A stretch of DNA of 10,963 nt from Dehalococcoidia bacterium (GTDB taxonomy: Bacteria; Chloroflexota; Dehalococcoidia; GIF9; UBA5629), in the NCBI GenBank assembly GCA_028715025.1, contig JAQTLG010000027.1, positions 1 to 10,963 on the forward strand. Reading direction: 5' to 3'. A model generated the notes under the pieces. It saw only the letters and a list, made by a program, of their open reading frames with translations, did no database searches and was not told the origin of the DNA. Positions 6,255 to 10,963 of this stretch are shown in pieces (the stretch's first letter is position 1; each line of letters begins with the position of its first letter). Position numbers and translations under genes: made by a program.

Positions 6255-7226
6255 ATGCCTGGAATTAAGCATATTGCCGTCATCGGGGCGGGCGTAATGG
6301 GCCCGGGCATTGCCATATCTTTCGCCCGCCACGGTTTCCCCGTGGCTCTGGCCGACATAGATCCCGCAGCCCTTGAGCGCGCCTCAAAAAGTATCAATTC
6401 CATGGCGTGTCTGTTCGATGACAGCCCCACTCCGGGCAAAGGCGGCAGGAAAGCTATTGCAGCAAGGATTAGCCTGACATCGTCGATAGAGGAGGCCGCA
6501 GGTAAAGCAGACTTTATCGTGGAGGCTGTCAAGGAGGAGTTGACCGTTAAAAGCCGCGTGTTTGCCGACCTGGAAAAGGTCTGCCCGCCGCATGCCATTC
6601 TGGCCAGCAATTCCTCGACGCTCTCCATCGACAACATAGTTGAAAAGATCTCTCACAAGGAGAGGACTATCCTGACACACTTCGTCAATCCGCCGGAGGT
6701 CATGCCGATAGTTGAAGTGGCTCGCGGCAGCGCTACTTCGGATGAAAAATTCGCAGATACCGTAAACCTGATACAACTTATCGGCAAAAAGGCCATCATC
6801 TGCGATAAGGTGGTGCCCGGCTATCTTGTCAACTCGTTCAACATGGCCATTATGGGCGCTGCACTGGATTTCCTGGGACGTGAGGTGGCCACCCTCGAGG
6901 AGATAGACTCCGCCTTCACGCAGGGGCTGGGCCCGCGCCTGTCGGTAATGGGACCTTTCAAGACCATGGACCTCATCGGTCTGGACCTCATCTGGCAGGC
7001 AGTTCTCAGCTTCGATCCCAACGCCCACAACGATCCGCGCGCAACTCGCCTGCGCGAACTGGTGCAGGCAGGCCACTTCGGCATGAAAACGGGTAAAGGA
7101 TTCTACGATTACGGCGGGCGCAGTCGTGACGAAGTAATGCAGGAGATCGACCGTCAACTGCTGGATATCGTGTCTAACCGTCCCGCGGGGACAAGAGGAG
7201 GTACACACACCCATGGGATTCAATAA
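6255..7226 (+). CDS. 3-hydroxyacyl-CoA dehydrogenase family NAD-dependent oxidoreductase
   Basis: This 323-residue enzyme has both domains of short 3-hydroxyacyl-CoA dehydrogenases. The Rossmann motif is GAGVMGPGIA (11-20), with the acidic NAD-selecting D34 at the end of strand 2. ASNSSTLSI (117-125) is the substrate/NAD loop. THFVNPPEVMPIVEV (141-155) places the catalytic pair H142 and E154 twelve residues apart as in the family. PGYLVNSF (188-195) supplies N193, and the C-terminal domain ends with GHFGMKTGKGFYDYGG. It should oxidise a 3-hydroxy acid or its CoA ester to the 3-keto form. The NPP variant is shared with carnitine dehydrogenase/lambda-crystallin relatives, so a free hydroxy acid is possible. 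ATG 6255 is chosen because conservation begins there; GTG 6231 is an in-frame alternative. The 3' end overlaps the next gene by 14 bp. Confidence 0.88.
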   Translation: MPGIKHIAVIGAGVMGPGIAISFARHGFPVALADIDPAALERASKSINSMACLFDDSPTPGKGGRKAIAARISLTSSIEEAAGKADFIVEAVKEELTVKSRVFADLEKVCPPHAILASNSSTLSIDNIVEKISHKERTILTHFVNPPEVMPIVEVARGSATSDEKFADTVNLIQLIGKKAIICDKVVPGYLVNSFNMAIMGAALDFLGREVATLEEIDSAFTQGLGPRLSVMGPFKTMDLIGLDLIWQAVLSFDPNAHNDPRATRLRELVQAGHFGMKTGKGFYDYGGRSRDEVMQEIDRQLLDIVSNRPAGTRGGTHTHGIQ

Positions 7227-8247
7227 GATTTTAGTGGTCGGTGGCGGCGCCATCGGCGGCATCACCGCAGCGCTGCTGACCAGGCAGGGCCTGAACGTGA
7301 TAGTGCTGGACGCCGATCAGGAGCACGTCAAGCGAATGAACAGCGGCCTGGAGATAAGCGGCTTCCGAGAACTGATCGTGCCGGTCAAGGCCATGCTGCC
7401 CGGCGATTTCGGCGGCACACAAAACGCTAGTTGGGCCGATACCGTCCTGCTGGCTGTAAAGGGACTTCATACTGAAAATGCACTGAAATCCATTTTACCT
7501 GTGATATCAAAGACCGCCCCGGTCGTTTCATTGCAAAACGGCATCAACGAGGAGACCATCTCCAAAATCGTCGGCGTTGAGCGCACCATCGCCTGCAGCA
7601 TCACCTGGGGAAGCACCAATAAAGGCCCGGGTCAGCTCATGCAGACCACAGATGGCGGATTCATCATCGGGCAGTGGCCAACCGGTAAGAGCAAAATAGT
7701 GGAAGATACGGCTGCTTTGCTTTCCAAGGCCTGCAACACCGAGATTTCCGACAATATCATCGGGGACCGCTGGACCAAGCTCCTCATCACAGCCTCACTT
7801 ACCGGAGTTGGTACAACGGCCGGACTGACCTACGGCGGCGTGATCGAAAACGAAGCAGCCCGCAAGGTGGCGCTGACCGTGATCACCGAGACCTATGACG
7901 TCGGCATCAAGGCAGGAGTGAAGTTCGCCGACCTGATGGGCGTCTCTCCATCCATCGTCCTGGTACGCAACAAGGCGGACTTCGAGAAGGCGTCCCAGTT
8001 GATGGAGATCGGGTTCGCCAACCACAAGGCCACCAAGCCCTCCATGTGGCAGGATATCGAAAAGGGACGCAAGACCGAGGTGGATTTCGTCAACGGCTAC
8101 GTTGTCAGGAAAGGCAAAGAGGTGGGATTGAAAACACCTGCCAATGAGCTGGTGACTAAAGTGATCAAGGAAATTGAGGAGGGGAAAAGGAAACCCTCCC
8201 TGGAGAACCTGAAGGAATTTCAAAGCATCACTGCTTATATTAAATAA
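7213..8247 (+). CDS. Ketopantoate reductase (PanE/ApbA)-family NAD(P)-dependent reductase, probably not acting on ketopantoate
   Basis: This 344-residue protein has the 2-dehydropantoate 2-reductase architecture: nucleotide site VVGGGAIGG (8-16), LLAVKGLHTENAL (79-91), LQNGI (107-111; N109 aligns with E. coli N98), the catalytic Lys in RWTKLL (K189, aligning with K176), KPSMWQDI (S277, aligning with S244) and KTEVDFVNG (E289, aligning with E256). Where E. coli PanE has substrate-contacting N180 and N184, this protein has T193 and T197, and it is longer than the usual 300 or so residues. A family-level call is safe; pantothenate synthesis is not implied, and no other pan gene is present. It starts inside the dehydrogenase gene with a strong GAGGAGGT site, so the two are probably co-translated and may act on consecutive or alternative hydroxy/keto intermediates. 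Confidence 0.85.
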   Translation: MGFNKILVVGGGAIGGITAALLTRQGLNVIVLDADQEHVKRMNSGLEISGFRELIVPVKAMLPGDFGGTQNASWADTVLLAVKGLHTENALKSILPVISKTAPVVSLQNGINEETISKIVGVERTIACSITWGSTNKGPGQLMQTTDGGFIIGQWPTGKSKIVEDTAALLSKACNTEISDNIIGDRWTKLLITASLTGVGTTAGLTYGGVIENEAARKVALTVITETYDVGIKAGVKFADLMGVSPSIVLVRNKADFEKASQLMEIGFANHKATKPSMWQDIEKGRKTEVDFVNGYVVRKGKEVGLKTPANELVTKVIKEIEEGKRKPSLENLKEFQSITAYIK

Positions 8248-8277
8248 CATTTTATACATAAGGAGGTACAACTTCAC

Positions 8278-9201
8278 ATGGCCAAGAAACTAATCATCCA
8301 GGTAGCGCCATTCGGCTCAAACACACTACATGAGAACACACCAAACCTTCCCAATCTCGGCAAAAGGACGCCTTACCTGCCGATTACACCTGAAGAGGTC
8401 GCAGAGGAAGCATATCGCTCATATAACGCGGGTGCAACCCTGTGCCATATCCACGCCAGGGATCCCGTACACATGCTGGCCACTCCGGATATCAAGGTCT
8501 GGGGGGACGTGGTTGCACGTATACGCGAGAAATGCCCGATAGTTATCGAGGCCGGCGGCGGCATCGGCGCCTGGGTGGATACAACCACATGGCAGATTAT
8601 CGCGGCATCCGAAGAGCAGAAGCTGGCGCTGCTGGACATCAAGCCCGAGCCTGACATGCTCACGCTCAATATGGGCACGTTTGATATGTCGATCGGCAAG
8701 TACGGTTTCTCCACTTTCAGCAACACCCCTCCTTTCCAGAGAAAGATCATCAAAGGCATCCTGGAAAGGGGCTGGGGCATGGAGCTTGAGATCTGGGACG
8801 TCAGCCACCTGTACAATACGATGGCGCTGTGTGAAGAAGGTGTGTTCGATAAAAATATGCCCTTCCACATCGATTACCCGCTGGGCGTAGCCGGCGGCCA
8901 GCCTGCTACGGCGAAACAGCTTATGTATATCTCGGAAGAAGGCAAGAGGATGTTCCCCAATTCCAAGTGGCAGGCACTGGGCATCGGCAAGGATGAGTTC
9001 CCCATGATCACAATGGCTATGCTTTTAGGCGCCGACAGCGTCCGGGTAGGCCTCGAAGATAACATCTATATCTCGCATGGAGAACTGGCTAAATCCAACG
9101 CTGAACTGGTTGAAAAAGCAGTCAGAATCGCCCGCGAGCTGGATTTCGAGATCGCTACCGTGGAAGAAGCCAGGGAATTGCTGCATCTCAAGAAAAAATA
9201 A
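8278..9201 (+). CDS. Beta-keto acid cleavage enzyme (BKACE, DUF849 family)
   Basis: This 307-residue zinc-dependent TIM-barrel enzyme belongs to the family of 3-keto-5-aminohexanoate cleavage enzyme (Kce). These condense a beta-keto acid with acetyl-CoA and release acetoacetate plus the CoA ester of the shortened acid. Zinc ligands are visible: HIHARD (H57, H59) and VGLEDN (E260), with catalytic R256 and D261 at the spacing known from Kce (R226, E230, D231). Further family elements are PYLPITPEE (32-40), TLNMGTF (129-135) and MELEIWD (168-174). Differences from Kce are N15 where Kce has E14, a longer loop after strand 1 (about 16-31) and EAGGGIG (91-97) where the family commonly has a Ser/Thr-Gly-Gly segment. 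The substrate is therefore likely other than 3-keto-5-aminohexanoate. An AAGGAGGT site lies ten bases upstream. Confidence 0.92.
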   Translation: MAKKLIIQVAPFGSNTLHENTPNLPNLGKRTPYLPITPEEVAEEAYRSYNAGATLCHIHARDPVHMLATPDIKVWGDVVARIREKCPIVIEAGGGIGAWVDTTTWQIIAASEEQKLALLDIKPEPDMLTLNMGTFDMSIGKYGFSTFSNTPPFQRKIIKGILERGWGMELEIWDVSHLYNTMALCEEGVFDKNMPFHIDYPLGVAGGQPATAKQLMYISEEGKRMFPNSKWQALGIGKDEFPMITMAMLLGADSVRVGLEDNIYISHGELAKSNAELVEKAVRIARELDFEIATVEEARELLHLKKK

Positions 9202-9221
9202 ATAACGATCGGAGGAGCAGG

Positions 9222-10517
9222 ATGGATAGTAAGCCGGCTGTAAAGCGGTACCAGTTATCGTCATCTTCCCGGATGTACATATTCGTCCTGCTCTTCCTGC
9301 TCTACTTCTTCGACTATGTCGACCGCACCGTGGTCACTTCCCTCTTTCCTTTTATACAGAGGGACTGGGGCATCTCGGATGCTGAGTGCGGCATGCTGGT
9401 CTCCGCAGTTTACTGGTCCATCCTCATCTTCACCTTCCCCGTTTCCATACTGGTCGACCGCTGGAGCCGCAAGAAGACCATCGGCTTGATGGCCGTGTTC
9501 TGGAGTCTTGCCACGGCGGCCTGCGCCTTCATGCCTAACTTCAAAGCGCTCTTCGGCGCCAGGACGGCTATCGGCATCGGCGAAGCGGGCTATGCGCCCG
9601 GCGGATCCGCCATGATCTCGGGGCTATATCCCGAGGAGAAGCGTGCCCGCATGTTCGGCATCTGGAACGCTTCCATACCGCTGGGCAGCGCCGTGGGCAT
9701 CGCCCTGGGCGGCATTATCGCCAAGTCGCTGGGATGGCAACACGCCTTCGGCCTGGTAGCGATACCCGGCCTGATCGTTGCCATCCTATTTTTCTTCGTT
9801 AAGGACTACAAAACCGTCGAGCTGGTCAAGACGGTCAATGCAGACCAGGGCACAGGAAAGAAAAAGATGAACTTCGGTGATATCAGCAGGGAGTTCCTGC
9901 AGACCCCAACACTGTGGTTCACATACCTCGGCTTCGCCGCTGTTGTATTCGTAACTACATCGATCATCACCTGGCTGCCAACCTATTTCTTCCGAGCCGG
10001 CGGTATCCCTGAGGACCAGGCCGGCATACGTGCCAGCGCGATCATGGCGCTCGCGATCATCGGGGCGCCGCTTGGCGGTTTCCTGGCAGATCTGTGGTAC
10101 AGGAAAGACCTGCGAGCAAGGCTGCTGTTTTGCGCTATATCCATTCTGATCGCGGCAGTGTTCGTCTACCTGGCGTTTTCGTTGCTCGACGGTATGAATC
10201 AGTACCTCATGCTGCTGCTTGTAGGCATCGCCATCACCAGCTTCATTCCTGCTGCGCTCGCCGTCTGCCAGGACGTGGTTCATGCAGGGTTGAGAGCTAC
10301 CTCCGTCGCACTGGCGGTTGTCATCCAGCACCTGCTGGGCTCATCGCTGGGCCCCATAGTAACAGGGGCCTTTTCCGACGCCTACGGCATACACACGGCC
10401 ATGACCTTTCTACCCATTTACCTGATCGTTGCCGCGGCTCTCTTCTTCGCCGGCTCTTTCTTGTACAAGAAAGACTATGCCAAGGTGGAGAAAATAGAGC
10501 TCCAGATGGAATCCTGA
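9222..10517 (+). CDS. Major facilitator superfamily transporter
   Basis: This is a 431-residue membrane protein with about twelve hydrophobic segments and the MFS two-bundle layout. In helix 1, FFDYVDRTVV (29-38) carries the Asp-Arg pair common in organic-anion MFS carriers. Motif A in the loop after helix 2 appears as VDRWSRKK (78-85), and R114 with GIGEAGYAPGG (118-128) forms the motif B-like helix 4. A central hydrophilic loop (about residues 200-225, Lys-rich) separates the halves, and ADLWYRKDLRAR is the matching loop in the second half. It likely moves a small organic acid by proton symport or exchange, either taking in the pathway substrate or releasing an end product such as acetoacetate; this is inferred only from its place at the end of the operon. 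GGAGGA precedes the start by about seven bases, 20 bp after the BKACE gene. Confidence 0.87.
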   Translation: MDSKPAVKRYQLSSSSRMYIFVLLFLLYFFDYVDRTVVTSLFPFIQRDWGISDAECGMLVSAVYWSILIFTFPVSILVDRWSRKKTIGLMAVFWSLATAACAFMPNFKALFGARTAIGIGEAGYAPGGSAMISGLYPEEKRARMFGIWNASIPLGSAVGIALGGIIAKSLGWQHAFGLVAIPGLIVAILFFFVKDYKTVELVKTVNADQGTGKKKMNFGDISREFLQTPTLWFTYLGFAAVVFVTTSIITWLPTYFFRAGGIPEDQAGIRASAIMALAIIGAPLGGFLADLWYRKDLRARLLFCAISILIAAVFVYLAFSLLDGMNQYLMLLLVGIAITSFIPAALAVCQDVVHAGLRATSVALAVVIQHLLGSSLGPIVTGAFSDAYGIHTAMTFLPIYLIVAAALFFAGSFLYKKDYAKVEKIELQMES

Positions 10518-10572
10518 TTTCACCACCGGGCTGACGGCACGGGCGTTATCACAATTCTACGCACGCTTCAGA

Positions 10573-10612
10573 TTCTATAGATAATTGCATATTTCTATAG
10601 AATTCTATACCA
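10573..10612. promoter_or_regulatory. Helically phased TTCTATAG repeats, candidate operator/promoter region of the HTH gene
   Basis: Three copies begin at 10573 (TTCTATAGAT), 10593 (TTCTATAGAA) and 10603 (TTCTATACCA), so they are 20 and 10 bp apart and lie on the same face of the helix. The middle copy is itself a perfect palindrome, and copies two and three together form the 14-bp palindrome TATAGAATTCTATA (10596-10609). The tract is sharply AT-rich compared with its surroundings. It lies 49-88 bp before the HTH regulator ATG, and weak -10-like sequences overlap it. An autoregulatory binding site is the natural inference. The remaining intergenic bases after the MFS gene (10518-10572) show no clear terminator. 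Confidence 0.45.
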
Positions 10613-10660
10613 TATATTTTCAGGCGTTTGCATTCCACACAGATATAAAGAACGATCACG

Positions 10661-10963
10661 ATGAAGAAGACAGACCTGATCAGCATCAGTGAAGCCAGCC
10701 AGATACTGGGCGTCAATGAAGCTACGCTACGCCAGTGGACGGATGAGGGCAAGCTCAGTGCTTTCGTGACGCCAGGTGGACACAGGCGCTACTCGAAATC
10801 GGACCTGCGAAAGCTCACCCGCTCCGGCCAGAAAGTACTGGGCATCAGGGACCTTGTGAACGAGTTGGAAGATACTACGCCCCGTCACAGGGAGATTGCG
10901 CGCGGCTTCTTCGACAGGTCTCCTCATACTGTGAAACCCTGCGAGGAGCACCAGCGGCGGCTG
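10661..10963 (+). CDS. MerR/excisionase-type HTH transcriptional regulator, N-terminal fragment
   Basis: The frame opens at ATG 10661 and stays open for 101 codons to the right edge, so the C-terminus is missing. Residues 6-53 form a MerR-like winged helix: ISISEASQILGVNEATLRQW is the helix-turn-helix, followed by the wing GKLSAFVTPGGHRRYSKSDL, whose PGGHRRY is diagnostic of this class. The following segment (about 60-101) is charged and helical-looking, with REIARGFFDRS. Some regulators of this type continue into a cobalamin-binding or other sensor domain, but the fragment is too short to tell. An in-frame TAA upstream (10647-10649) excludes a longer ATG/GTG start, and the ribosome binding site is weak. 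It follows the catabolic operon on the same strand and may control it or itself. Confidence 0.78.
   Translation, partial: MKKTDLISISEASQILGVNEATLRQWTDEGKLSAFVTPGGHRRYSKSDLRKLTRSGQKVLGIRDLVNELEDTTPRHREIARGFFDRSPHTVKPCEEHQRRL

Noticed and set aside
6255..7226. Assignment as L-carnitine dehydrogenase
   Set aside because: The NPP motif and the BKACE neighbour fit, but the rest of the active site reads as generic 3-hydroxyacyl-CoA dehydrogenase, and no carnitine-specific genes are present. Kept as a possibility only.
6384..7265. Minus-strand open frame of 293 codons opposite the dehydrogenase
   Set aside because: No recognisable motif; it is fully explained as antisense to a well-conserved gene.

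Overview
The window is a gene-dense piece of a bacterial chromosome, moderately GC-rich, with clear Shine-Dalgarno sites and sigma-70-like promoters. The gene content suggests an anaerobe or facultative anaerobe: a nickel-pincer cofactor cassette, a CoA-linked beta-keto acid catabolic operon and a TreT-like trehalose synthase. A Chloroflexota (Dehalococcoidia-like) origin is my best guess, but it rests on overall gene flavour only and is low confidence.

Layout. Positions 1-231 hold the C-terminal end of a GT4 (TreT-like) glycosyltransferase. It converges on a minus-strand operon larB-larE-larC (3157 down to 330), which makes and nickel-loads the pincer cofactor (NPN) of lactate racemase-type enzymes. 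No larA lies in the window. A 184-bp divergent intergenic region (3158-3341) separates larB from a plus-strand class III aminotransferase of the glutamate-1-semialdehyde aminotransferase type (3342-4685). A near-perfect sigma-70 promoter (4715-4742) then starts a tightly packed plus-strand operon: APC-family permease (4798-6222), 3-hydroxyacyl-CoA dehydrogenase-like enzyme (6255-7226), ketopantoate-reductase-like enzyme (7213-8247), beta-keto acid cleavage enzyme BKACE/DUF849 (8278-9201) and MFS transporter (9222-10517). After an AT-rich spacer with helically phased TTCTATAG repeats, a MerR/excisionase-type HTH regulator begins at 10661 and runs off the right edge.

How they may work together (inference). 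The permease and the MFS carrier would import an amino or hydroxy acid or its derivative. The aminotransferase and/or the two NAD(P)-dependent dehydrogenases would generate a beta-keto acid. BKACE would condense this with acetyl-CoA and split it to acetoacetate plus a new acyl-CoA. The combination resembles the 3,5-diaminohexanoate (lysine fermentation) and carnitine routes in logic but matches neither in gene content. The substrate is unknown, and substrate-contact positions in two of the enzymes differ from the characterised relatives. This operon is the best candidate in the window for an undescribed pathway.

No rRNA, tRNA, CRISPR array, insertion sequence or phage gene was recognised. There is no gene-free stretch longer than 300 bp.
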